Of a stretch of 64,000 nucleotides of DNA, positions 56,520 to 64,000 are shown piece after piece (the first letter of the stretch is position 1; every line of letters starts with the position of its first letter). A program made the translations under genes and the position numbers. The stretch spans positions 310,001 to 374,000 of the forward strand of contig NZ_FOZV01000002.1 in NCBI RefSeq assembly GCF_900116065.1. The letters run 5' to 3'. This DNA is from Brevundimonas viscosa. Lineage in GTDB: Bacteria; Pseudomonadota; Alphaproteobacteria; Caulobacterales; Caulobacteraceae. The notes under the pieces are model-generated. The model was not told the origin of the DNA, did no database searches, and worked only from the letters and a program-made list of their open reading frames with translations.

Positions 56520-58619
56520 ATGCTGCGCGGTATGCGGCCGCAGATTCTCTTTCCGCTGTTCGCCGGGGTCGAGACGCTGAAGGGCGTCGGGCCGCGCGTG
56601 CTGCCGCTCGTGCAGAAACTGGCCGGCCCGCTGGTGCGCGACCTGCTGTTCCTCGCCCCCTCCGGCGTGGTCGTGCGGCGGCCGATGACCGCCGCCGACG
56701 CGGTCGAGGGCCTGACCGGCCAGTTCGAGGTGCTGGTCGACCGGCTGATCGTGCCGCACAAGCCCGGCGCGCCGATCAAGGTGCGGGCCTCGGACGAGAC
56801 CGGCTTCGTCCACCTGATCTGGTTCGGGGGCTCGGCCCAGCACATCGAACGCCTGGTGCCGAAAGGACAGAAGCGCATCGTGTCGGGCAAGGTCGAGCGC
56901 TTCAACAACGAGGTGCAGATCATCCATCCGGACGTGTTCCGGCCCGAGGAGGCCGGCGACATCGCCGCCGTGGAGGCGGTCTATCCGGCCACCCAGGGCC
57001 TGTCCTCGCGCCAGGTGCGCAAGCTGGTGCAGGCCGCCCTGCCCCACGCGCCCGAGCTGCCGGAGTGGCAGGACCCGGCGTGGCTGGCGAAGCGGCGTTG
57101 GCCCGGCTGGCGCGCGGCGCTGGGCCAGTTGCACGCCCCGGCCGGGGAGCCGGACCTCGAACCGGACGCGCCGGCCCGGCAGCGGCTGGCCTGGGACGAA
57201 CTTTTCGCCCACCAGCTGGCCCTCGCCCGCCGGCGACGCGCGCGCCAGATCACGCCCGCGCCGGTGATCCTGCCCGGCGAAGCCTCGGAGCGCCTGCTCG
57301 CCGCCCTGCCTTTCGCCCTCACCGGCGCGCAGACGCAGGCGATCGCCGAGATCCGGCGCGACCTCGCCTCGGGCGAACAGATGGGGCGGCTGCTGCAGGG
57401 CGATGTCGGCTCGGGCAAGACCGCGGTCGCGGCGCTGGCGCTGGCCGACGCCGCCGCCTCGGGCTTCCAGGCGGCCCTGATGGCGCCCACCGAGATCCTC
57501 GCCCGCCAGCATTTCCAGCGGCTGGCGCCGATGCTCGAGGCCGCCGGCGTGACGACGGTCCTGCTCACCGGCCGCGACACCCCGGCCGAACGCCGGCCCC
57601 GGCTGGCCGCCCTGGCCTCGGGCGAGGCCAGGGTCGCCATCGGCACCCACGCCCTGTTCCAGGACACGGTCCGCTTCGACCGCCTCGGCCTCGCGGTGAT
57701 CGACGAACAGCACCGCTTCGGGGTCAATGAGCGCCAGCGGCTGCAGGCCAAGGGCGACCCGCGGACCGGCGGGGTGCACCTGCTGACCATGTCCGCCACC
57801 CCGATCCCGCGAACGCTGGAGTTGACCCAGTACGGCGAGCTGGACGTCTCGCGGCTGACGGAGAAGCCGCCGGGCCGCACCCCCGTGACCACGGCCGTCC
57901 TGCCGCTGACGCGCATCGGCGAGGTGGCGAAGCGGCTCAAGGCGGCGCTCGACGGCGGCGCCCAGGCCTACTGGATCTGCCCGCTGGTGGCCGAAAGCGA
58001 AGCCTCCGACCTCGCCGCCGCCGAGGCGCGGGCGGCTGACCTGCGCCGCATATTGGGCGTCGAGGTCGGGCTCGCCCACGGCCAGATGCCGGGCCCGGAG
58101 CGCGAGGCGGTGATGGCCGACTTCGCCGACGGCCGCACCCCGCTGCTGGTCGCCACCACGGTGGTCGAGGTCGGCGTCGACGTGCCCAACGCCTCGATCA
58201 TGGTCATCGAGCACGCGGACCGCTTCGGCCTGGCCCAGTTGCACCAGTTGCGCGGCCGCGTCGGCCGGGGCTCCGCCGCCAGCACCTGCCTGCTGCTCTA
58301 CGGCGGCGGCGACGAAGGGCTGGGCGAGACGGCCCGGGTGCGGCTGGAGACCCTGCGCCGCACCGAGAACGGCTTCGAGATCGCCGAGGAGGACTTCCGG
58401 CTGCGGGGCGGCGGCGACCCGCTGGGGCTGAGACAGAGCGGTTTCCCCGCCTACCGTTTCGCCGATCCGATCCGGCACCGGGATTTGCTGCTCGCCGCCG
58501 CCGACGACGCCCGTCTGGTGCTGGCCCGCGATCCGGACCTGGCCTCGCCGCGCGGCGAGGCGGTGAAGGTGCTTGAAGCCCTGTTCGACTGGCGCAACGA
58601 CCGGCCGGGCGTGGACTAG
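56520..58619 (+). CDS. recG: ATP-dependent DNA helicase RecG
   Basis: This 699-residue helicase remodels stalled forks and branched DNA. The wedge (OB) domain occupies the N-terminus (LKGVGPRVLPLVQKLAGPLV, then LTGQFEVLVDRLIVPHK). The motor lobes carry LQGDVGSGKTAVAALALA, VIDEQHRFGVNERQ, TMSATPIPRTLELT and RGRVGRGS. ATG 56520 is used; a second in-frame ATG at 56532 is possible. The stop overlaps the convergent DUF3089 stop by four bases. Confidence 0.96.
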   Translation: MLRGMRPQILFPLFAGVETLKGVGPRVLPLVQKLAGPLVRDLLFLAPSGVVVRRPMTAADAVEGLTGQFEVLVDRLIVPHKPGAPIKVRASDETGFVHLIWFGGSAQHIERLVPKGQKRIVSGKVERFNNEVQIIHPDVFRPEEAGDIAAVEAVYPATQGLSSRQVRKLVQAALPHAPELPEWQDPAWLAKRRWPGWRAALGQLHAPAGEPDLEPDAPARQRLAWDELFAHQLALARRRRARQITPAPVILPGEASERLLAALPFALTGAQTQAIAEIRRDLASGEQMGRLLQGDVGSGKTAVAALALADAAASGFQAALMAPTEILARQHFQRLAPMLEAAGVTTVLLTGRDTPAERRPRLAALASGEARVAIGTHALFQDTVRFDRLGLAVIDEQHRFGVNERQRLQAKGDPRTGGVHLLTMSATPIPRTLELTQYGELDVSRLTEKPPGRTPVTTAVLPLTRIGEVAKRLKAALDGGAQAYWICPLVAESEASDLAAAEARAADLRRILGVEVGLAHGQMPGPEREAVMADFADGRTPLLVATTVVEVGVDVPNASIMVIEHADRFGLAQLHQLRGRVGRGSAASTCLLLYGGGDEGLGETARVRLETLRRTENGFEIAEEDFRLRGGGDPLGLRQSGFPAYRFADPIRHRDLLLAAADDARLVLARDPDLASPRGEAVKVLEALFDWRNDRPGVD

Positions 58620-59722
58620 GCCGGGGCCGTTGCGCGCCAGGCCGCCAGTCGCGTCTGCACATCCGCTTCAAGGTCGCCGTAGAAGAGATTGTAAGGCCGT
58701 GATTTTCGGCGGTCCGCCCAGCTGCCGGTCTCGCGGAACGACTCCAGATCCGGCTCGGTGTGCCGCAGCAGGCCGTCGCGGCACTGCGCGGCCACCTCGC
58801 GCGTCATGAGGGCCGGATGAGCGCCCCACTCCAGCCCGGTGGCGTTGGTCGCGCCGCGATGCGCCCGCGCCGGCGCCGGCGACGTATCGGTCGAGCCGGT
58901 GAGCGGGTTCACGCAGACCGGCCGTCGGTCCTCCAACTCGACCAGCCGGCCCCGCGCGTCCCAGACCAGCGCCCGCCGCAAGCGCCGCCGCGCCGCGCCG
59001 TCGTTGCCGTCGCCGACCGGGGAGAAGGCGACGACGCAACCGGCCTGGTCGCGCCGTCCGCAGGCGGGAAGCGCCGGCGACAGTCCGCTCGCCGCGACCA
59101 CGACGTCGATCAGATAGACGGCCGCGAGGCGCTCGCGCAGCGAAGGATCGGTCGCCACCCGTTCCCGAGCCAGCCGCTCGACCAGTTCCCCGCCCTGCTC
59201 CACCCCGGCGAGGACGATCGGCCCCTCGGGATGCCGCTCCAGCCAGGCCTCGAAGGCGGCGACGATGTCCTGATAGGCGAAGGCCCGGGCGTCCCGGGCG
59301 TCCTCGCGCAGGGTCAGCCGCGTGTAGAGGCTGGCCTGCCGGTAGCGGGGCGCGCTGACGGCTCCGGCCCGCGCGAACGGCCCCGCGTAGTTCGGGATCA
59401 CCACCTCGCGCAGCCAGCGTTCGCCCTTGGCCGTGCCGACCGGCCCGTTCCAGTGCCGGCCGCCTTCGTAGGTGGTCGAATGGACGAAGAACACGGCCGC
59501 GTTTCCGGCGCCGGGCGCGCGGGCGTCGCGCAGCACCCAGGCCGCCGGCGCGCCGTAGTCGGGCGCGGGCGGCGGCGCGTAGGTCTGGAACGGCACCTGC
59601 GGGTCCAGTCCCGCCCTCAGGATGTCGCCGCGCCACACCGCCGTGGCGGCGGTCAGCAGGAACACCATGGCGAAGCCGAACCAGCCGATCCACTGCCGCG
59701 GGGTCAGCCGGGGGAGCCTCAC
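58616..59722 (-). CDS. DUF3089 protein, alpha/beta-hydrolase-like with altered nucleophile elbow
   Basis: The 368-residue protein has one N-terminal membrane helix (about 11-29) and an alpha/beta-hydrolase-like body resembling DUF3089: VFFVHSTTYEGGRHWNGP, FAYQDIVAAFEAWLE and NPLTGSTDTSP. Where relatives have a serine elbow (G-H-S-Q-G), this one reads GVEQGG with E175 in place of serine; the codon is clearly GAG. It may therefore be catalytically inactive or use another residue. GTG 59722 overlaps the hldD stop (GTGA), so it is coupled to the heptose genes. Confidence 0.8.
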   Translation of the reverse strand: MRLPRLTPRQWIGWFGFAMVFLLTAATAVWRGDILRAGLDPQVPFQTYAPPPAPDYGAPAAWVLRDARAPGAGNAAVFFVHSTTYEGGRHWNGPVGTAKGERWLREVVIPNYAGPFARAGAVSAPRYRQASLYTRLTLREDARDARAFAYQDIVAAFEAWLERHPEGPIVLAGVEQGGELVERLARERVATDPSLRERLAAVYLIDVVVAASGLSPALPACGRRDQAGCVVAFSPVGDGNDGAARRRLRRALVWDARGRLVELEDRRPVCVNPLTGSTDTSPAPARAHRGATNATGLEWGAHPALMTREVAAQCRDGLLRHTEPDLESFRETGSWADRRKSRPYNLFYGDLEADVQTRLAAWRATAPA

Positions 59723-60720
59723 CGGTAGGGATCCGCCTGCATCAGGAAGTCCTGCACATAGCGGCGGACCCCCTCCTCCAGAGGCGTCGACTGGCCGGCG
59801 TATCCGGCCGCCCGCACCCGCTCCATGCGCGCCTCGGTGAAGTACTGGTACTTGTCGCGGATCGACAGCGGCGTGTCGACGTACTCGACCCGCGGCGACT
59901 TGCCGGCCGCGGCGAAGGTGGCGTTGGCCAGGTCGAGGAAGGACCGCGCCTGTCCCGAGCCCGCGTTGAATACGCCCGACACGCCCGGCGTCTCCAGCAG
60001 CCAGTCGACGATGTCGACCACATCCTCGACGAAGACGAAGTCGCGCATCTGCCCGCCGTCGGCGTAGGCCGGGTTGTGCGAGCGGAACAGGGTCACCGCC
60101 TCGTCCGCCGCCACCTTGGGCCAGATCTGGGCCACGACCGACTTCATGCCGCCCTTGTGGTACTCGTTCGGGCCGTAGACGTTGAAGAACTTCAGGCCCG
60201 CCCACTGGCTCGGCGCATGCCCTTCGTCGGCCTGTTTCGCCGCATACTGGTCGAACAGATATTTCGAATAGCCGTAAGCGTTTAGCGGCTTCAGGCGCGA
60301 CAGCCTCTCAAGATCATCAGCGTCCTCGAACCCCTGTTCGCCGTCGCCGTAGGTGGCCGCCGACGAGGCGTAGACCATCCGTGCGTCGCGCAGCGCGCAC
60401 CAGTCCCACAGGTCGCGCGACAGGCTGAAATTGGTGCGCAGGATCAGGTCGGCGTCCGGCTCGGTGGTCGATGAGATGGCGCCCATATGGACCACGGCCT
60501 CGACTCGGTCGGCGTGCCGCTCCAGGCGCTCGAACATCTCTTCCGGCTGCCAGAAGTCGGCGATCGGGTGCTTGGCCAGGTTGCGCCACTTGCCCGAGGC
60601 CGCGTCCTCCAGCCGGTCGCAGACCACCACGTCGGCCGTGTCGGCGGCGCACAGCCGCGCCACGATGTTGGAGCCGATGAAGCCGGCCCCGCCGGTCACC
60701 AAGATCATCCGGCGCGCCAT
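59719..60720 (-). CDS. hldD: ADP-L-glycero-D-manno-heptose 6-epimerase
   Basis: This 333-residue extended SDR enzyme makes the L,D-heptose precursor of the LPS inner core. It begins ILVTGGAGFIGSNIVARL (NADP-binding) and has YGYSKYLFDQY with the catalytic Tyr/Lys, FFNVYGPNEYHKGGMKS, and VFNAGSGQARSFLDLA. It overlaps hldE by one base and is coupled at its end to a DUF3089 gene. Confidence 0.96.
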   Translation of the reverse strand: MARRMILVTGGAGFIGSNIVARLCAADTADVVVCDRLEDAASGKWRNLAKHPIADFWQPEEMFERLERHADRVEAVVHMGAISSTTEPDADLILRTNFSLSRDLWDWCALRDARMVYASSAATYGDGEQGFEDADDLERLSRLKPLNAYGYSKYLFDQYAAKQADEGHAPSQWAGLKFFNVYGPNEYHKGGMKSVVAQIWPKVAADEAVTLFRSHNPAYADGGQMRDFVFVEDVVDIVDWLLETPGVSGVFNAGSGQARSFLDLANATFAAAGKSPRVEYVDTPLSIRDKYQYFTEARMERVRAAGYAGQSTPLEEGVRRYVQDFLMQADPYR

Positions 60721-62171
60721 CAGCTGTCCTTCATCCTCTCGATCGTGCGTGTGGTCGAGAAGCCGTCCTCGAAAGTGGCCAGCCTCACCTCCCCGCCCCA
60801 GCTCTCCACCAGGTCGCCGCCGACCACTCCCTCGCGGGTGTAGTCGGCCCCCTTGATCAGCACGTCGGGTCGCAGTCGCTCGATCAGGGCCAGGGGCGTC
60901 GGATCATCGAAACTGGTCACCCGGTCAACGCTCTGCAGCCCGCCGATGACCACGGCGCGGCTGTCGAGGTCGTTGATCGGCCGCCCTTCGCCCTTCAGCC
61001 GGCGCACGGATGCGTCGGTGTTGAGCGCCACGACCAGCCGGTCGCACCAGCTGCGCGCCTGCGCAAGGTAGGCCACGTGGCCGCGGTGCAGGATGTCGAA
61101 GCAGCCGTTGGTGAAGCCGACCTTCAGCCCCTGCCGTTTCCAGCCCTCGACGACATGGGCCAGCTCCTCCAGCGGCATGACCTTGGCGTGGGCCCCGGCG
61201 GCATGCTGGCTCATCTCCGCGTCGATCAGCTCGGCGGGCGTGACCACGGCCGTGCCGGCCTTGCCGACCACCACGCCCGAGGCGAGGATGGCGAACTGCA
61301 CCGCCGTCTCCAGCGACGCGCCCGCCCCCAGCGCCAGCCCCAGCGCCGCCAGCCCGGTGTCGCCGGCGCCCGAGACGTCGAACACCTCGCGCGCCCGGCC
61401 CGGGAAATGCTTCACCGGTCCGCCGCGGCGCATCAGGCTCATGCCCTTGCCAGCCCGGGTGACGACGATGGCCTTGGCCGTCGTCGCCGCCAGCAGGGCC
61501 TTCAGCGCCGCCTCGACCTCGGCGTCGCTGTCCACCGGCAGGCCCGTGGCCGCCGCCAGTTCGCTGGCGTTGGGCTTGATCAGGTCGACGGGCCCGTAGC
61601 GGGCGAAGTCGCGCCCCTTGGGATCGACGATCACCGGCGCCCCGCTCGCCTCGGCCGCCGCCAGCGCCTCGCCGATCAGCAGATCGCTGACCACGCCCTT
61701 GGCGTAATCCGACAGGAGAATGACGGAAACACCTGTGAATGCCTCACTTTCCTCGCCCATCACCGCCGGCGCTTCCTCGTCGAGGCGCAGCAATTGCTGA
61801 CCGGCGGCGACGAAACGGGTCTTGACGATGGTGGTCACGCCGTCGCGCCGTTCGACTACATCTTCCACGCCCGGCTCCGCCGCGATCAGGGCGGCCAGCT
61901 CGTCGCCGGCGGCGTCCGTGCCCGCGACCGCCCCCAGCCGGGCGACGCCGCCCAGCGCCGCGACGTTGCGGGCGACGTTGCCCACTCCGCCCGGCATGGC
62001 CGTGGTCCGCCGCGTGTGCAGCACCGGGATGGGCGCCTCCGGCGAGATGCGGCTGACCTCGCCATAGACATAGCGGTCCAGCATCAGGTCGCCGACGCAG
62101 GCGACCTTCAGGCCGCGCACGCGCTCCAGCAGGGCCTGCAGTTCGCCGAGATCGAGGGTCCGGACCGTCAT
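60720..62171 (-). CDS. hldE: Bifunctional HldE (heptose-7-phosphate kinase / heptose-1-phosphate adenylyltransferase)
   Basis: The 483-residue fusion carries a PfkB-type kinase (about 1-330; GDLMLDRYVYG, ARNVAALGGVARLGAV, DVSGAGDTGLAALGLALG). A nucleotidyltransferase follows (about 350-483; GFTNGCFDILHRGHVAYL, RRLKGEGRPINDLDSRA). It makes ADP-D-glycero-D-manno-heptose from the heptose 7-phosphate. It lies between kdsA and hldD on the same strand, so the cluster supplies both Kdo and heptose for the LPS core. Confidence 0.96.
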   Translation of the reverse strand: MTVRTLDLGELQALLERVRGLKVACVGDLMLDRYVYGEVSRISPEAPIPVLHTRRTTAMPGGVGNVARNVAALGGVARLGAVAGTDAAGDELAALIAAEPGVEDVVERRDGVTTIVKTRFVAAGQQLLRLDEEAPAVMGEESEAFTGVSVILLSDYAKGVVSDLLIGEALAAAEASGAPVIVDPKGRDFARYGPVDLIKPNASELAAATGLPVDSDAEVEAALKALLAATTAKAIVVTRAGKGMSLMRRGGPVKHFPGRAREVFDVSGAGDTGLAALGLALGAGASLETAVQFAILASGVVVGKAGTAVVTPAELIDAEMSQHAAGAHAKVMPLEELAHVVEGWKRQGLKVGFTNGCFDILHRGHVAYLAQARSWCDRLVVALNTDASVRRLKGEGRPINDLDSRAVVIGGLQSVDRVTSFDDPTPLALIERLRPDVLIKGADYTREGVVGGDLVESWGGEVRLATFEDGFSTTRTIERMKDS

Positions 62172-62190
62172 CCTGCCGGGACTAACGGAT

Positions 62191-63054
62191 TCAGGCCGCC
62201 TTCGCCATCCGCGCCTTGGTCAGGTCGTCGTAGGCGATCAGGTCAGCGGCCAGCGCCTCGAACTCGTTCAGCGGCACCATGTTGGGCCCGTCCGACGGAG
62301 CGCGGTCGGGATCCTGGTGGGTCTCCATGAACACGGCGTCGACGCCCACCGCGACGGCGGCGCGGGCCAGCACCGGCACGAACTCGCGCTGGCCGCCCGA
62401 GGAGGTCCCCTGCCCGCCCGGCTGCTGCACGCTGTGCGTCGCGTCGAAGACCACGGGGCAGCCGATCTCGCGCAGGATCGGCAGGGCCCGCATGTCGCTC
62501 ACCAGGGTGTTGTAGCCGAAGCTGGCTCCGCGCTCGCACGCCATGACGTTGGGATTCCCGGCGCCGACCACCTTGGCGATGACGTGCTTCATGTCCCACG
62601 GGGCGAGGAACTGGCCCTTTTTGATGTTGATCGCCTTGCCGGTGGCCGCGGCGGCCAGCAGCAGGTCAGTCTGGCGGCTCAGGAAGGCCGGGATCTGCAG
62701 AACATCGACCGCCTGCGCCGCCTCGGCGCACTGGGCCTCGTTGTGCACGTCGGTAAGCACCGGCAGGCCGACGGTCTCGCGGATCTCGGCGAAGATCGGC
62801 AGCGAACCCGCCAGGCCCAGGCCGCGCGCGGCGTTGACGCTGGTGCGGTTGGCCTTGTCGAAGCTGGTCTTGTAGATGATGCCGACGTTCAGCCGCTCGC
62901 CGATCTCCTTCAGGGCGTTGGCCATCTCCAGCGCATGCTGGCGGCTTTCGAGCTGGCAGGGCCCGGCGATGAACACGATGCGCTGGCCGCCGCCGATGCT
63001 GACGGGCCGCTTCAGGCCTTCGGTGATGTCGATGACGGCGTTGGGCTGGGGCAC
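62191..63054 (-). CDS. kdsA: 3-Deoxy-8-phosphooctulonate synthase (Kdo-8-P synthase)
   Basis: This 287-residue TIM-barrel enzyme condenses arabinose 5-phosphate with phosphoenolpyruvate. Motifs are [73 protein letters not shown] and [18 protein letters not shown] 63054 is used because the protein proper begins PQPNAVIDI; an upstream extension is Arg-rich and unsupported. It heads the kdsA-hldE-hldD run. Confidence 0.96.
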   Translation of the reverse strand: MPQPNAVIDITEGLKRPVSIGGGQRIVFIAGPCQLESRQHALEMANALKEIGERLNVGIIYKTSFDKANRTSVNAARGLGLAGSLPIFAEIRETVGLPVLTDVHNEAQCAEAAQAVDVLQIPAFLSRQTDLLLAAAATGKAINIKKGQFLAPWDMKHVIAKVVGAGNPNVMACERGASFGYNTLVSDMRALPILREIGCPVVFDATHSVQQPGGQGTSSGGQREFVPVLARAAVAVGVDAVFMETHQDPDRAPSDGPNMVPLNEFEALAADLIAYDDLTKARMAKAA

Positions 63055-63300
63055 GGGACGACCTTCTTCTGAACTCGGCGGCGAGAGCCTGTGACGCGCT
63101 TCTGCGGCGATCAGGTGGCGCCGACCGGCGGGCGACGCAAGGTGGCATGCGCCGCGCCCGTTCGGCGAGGGCATCCGGCCGGCGAGCTGCGCCGTATCCC
63201 GCCGACGCCCTCGCTGTGTGGAGTAAGCCGACCGATGCCAGGATCCCCGTCGCGCCGCGCCCGCCGGCGCCTGCCCGCCCGGACTCTCGCGGAACGGGGA

Positions 63301-63325
63301 TTGACGACCGCCCCGCGGCTACCCA
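63301..63325 (+). promoter_or_regulatory. Candidate promoter for the Cfa-like gene
   Basis: TTGACGA (63301-63307), a ten-base spacer and GCTA (63318-63321) match the conserved parts of the Caulobacter housekeeping promoter (TTGACGS, 10-14 bases, GCTANAWC), just upstream of ATG 63337. The last bases of the -10 box do not fit, and the leader would be only about ten bases. The rest of the 282-base gap to kdsA shows nothing I recognise. Confidence 0.35.
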
Positions 63326-63336
63326 ACATCGCCGCC

Positions 63337-64000
63337 ATGACCTCGGTGACCGCCGACCGTCTGGAGCCTGGGGCCCGCACCCCGCGCGGGTTCGCCCTCC
63401 TGTTGCGCCTCCTCACCGCCAACTGGCGCGTCGGCCGTCTGACCGTCCGACTCCCCAACGGCGCGATCCACCAGCTTGAAGGCGACGCGCCGGGCCCGTC
63501 CGCGGTGCTGGAGGTGCGCGACTACGGCTTCGCCCGGCGGGTGCTGGCCGCCGGCGACATCGGCTTCGCTGAAGGCTACATGGCCCGGGAGTGGGAGACG
63601 CCGCATCTCGCCGCGCTTCTCGAGGTGCTGGTGCGCAACCAGCAACACATCAGCCGCCTGTTCCGGGGCAATGCGATGATCCGGGCGCTGAACTGGCTGG
63701 CCCACCGGATGAACCGCAACAGCCGCGCCGGCTCGCGCAAGAACATCCACGCCCACTACGACCTCGGCAACACCTTCTACGCGACCTGGCTCGACCCGAC
63801 GATGACCTATTCCTCGGCGCGGTTCAGCCGCGCCGGCATGGCGCTGGAGGCGGCGCAGCGCGAGAAGTACGCCTCCCTTGCCCGAATGATGGACCTGCAG
63901 GCCGGCCACTCGGTGCTGGAGATCGGCTGCGGCTGGGGCGGCTTCGCCGAGTTCGCGGCGACGGAGGTCGGAGCCCGGGTCACCGGCATCACCATCTCGC
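63337..64000 (+). CDS. Cyclopropane-fatty-acyl-phospholipid synthase family protein (partial)
   Basis: Only the first 221 residues lie in the window; the C-terminus is beyond base 64000. The N-terminal part (about 1-110) resembles the CFA-synthase lid domain (DIGFAEGYMAREWETPHLAALL). Then NIHAHYDLGNTFYATWLDPTMTYSSARF and the SAM-binding motif VLEIGCGWGGFAEFA appear, both classic for CFA-type methyltransferases. These act on double bonds of membrane phospholipid acyl chains. ATG 63337 is the first reasonable start after a candidate promoter; no strong ribosome-binding site is visible. Confidence 0.88.
   Translation, partial: MTSVTADRLEPGARTPRGFALLLRLLTANWRVGRLTVRLPNGAIHQLEGDAPGPSAVLEVRDYGFARRVLAAGDIGFAEGYMAREWETPHLAALLEVLVRNQQHISRLFRGNAMIRALNWLAHRMNRNSRAGSRKNIHAHYDLGNTFYATWLDPTMTYSSARFSRAGMALEAAQREKYASLARMMDLQAGHSVLEIGCGWGGFAEFAATEVGARVTGITIS

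Overview
The window is about 64 kb of high-GC (roughly 70% by eye), densely packed chromosomal DNA from an alphaproteobacterium. It is most likely a member of the Caulobacteraceae, and Brevundimonas is my best guess (inference, no search was run). The reasons are a PopA-like REC-REC-degenerate GGDEF protein, the order eno-ftsB-pdhA-pdhB-DUF5076-pdhC, the dusB-ntrY-ntrX-dat-hfq-hflX block, a fused IspDF, and frequent ATGA/GTGA stop-start overlaps. I see no rRNA, tRNA, CRISPR array, insertion sequence, prophage or plasmid function. No gap without a gene exceeds 300 bases; the longest are 63055-63336, 35934-36165 and 49287-49501.

1-3.3 kb is a minus-strand operon: an ArsR regulator with a promoter that overlaps two palindromes, two AHSA1/SRPBCC proteins, a VOC protein, a DoxX-like membrane protein and a secreted alpha/beta hydrolase cut by the window edge. 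3.3-14.9 kb is mixed housekeeping: a flavodoxin-fold reductase, a secreted protein made of two NTF2-like repeats, RecO, a soluble hybrid histidine kinase, ParC, a LemA/M48 protease pair, the Bpt N-end-rule transferase, MotB, a flavin reductase coupled to a beta-hydroxyacid dehydrogenase, and a small beta/gamma-crystallin protein.

14.9-29.1 kb centres on oxidative decarboxylation of pyruvate. pdhA, pdhB, a DUF5076 gene and pdhC are translationally coupled or nearly so. Two tandem DUF3667 membrane proteins lie between pdhC and lpdA. ftsB and eno lie upstream. Further on are a lipoprotein, rpmF with its own promoter, leader hairpin and terminator, two GNATs, an LhgO-like FAD oxidase coupled to a COQ10-like quinone-binding protein, and lipA, which makes the lipoyl cofactor that PdhB and PdhC carry.

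29-36.9 kb holds an Aas-like acyl-activating enzyme, a WrbA/DODA-like pair, a coupled pair of putative zinc peptidases, a GPH-type transporter coupled to MazG, and an orphan exported protein. 36.8-44.1 kb is the hflX, hfq, dat, ntrX, ntrY, dusB block; ntrB and ntrC, which I expect between dusB and ntrY in relatives, are absent. 44.1-52.7 kb carries ispDF, a fused MFS/spermidine-synthase-like protein, PncC/CinA-C, TusA, YihY, the PopA-like protein, a second ArsR-SRPBCC pair and an LprI-like protein. 52.7-64 kb holds mfd, sdhE, recG, a DUF3089 protein lacking its expected serine nucleophile, the LPS core genes hldD, hldE and kdsA, and the start of a cyclopropane-fatty-acid-synthase-like methyltransferase.

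I do not see a clear new defence or biosynthetic system. The points most worth following are the PopA-like c-di-GMP effector, the missing ntrBC, the rare-codon Ser/Thr linker in PdhB, the coupled DUF5076, the coupled zinc-peptidase pair, the ArsR/SRPBCC modules and the serine-less DUF3089 protein.
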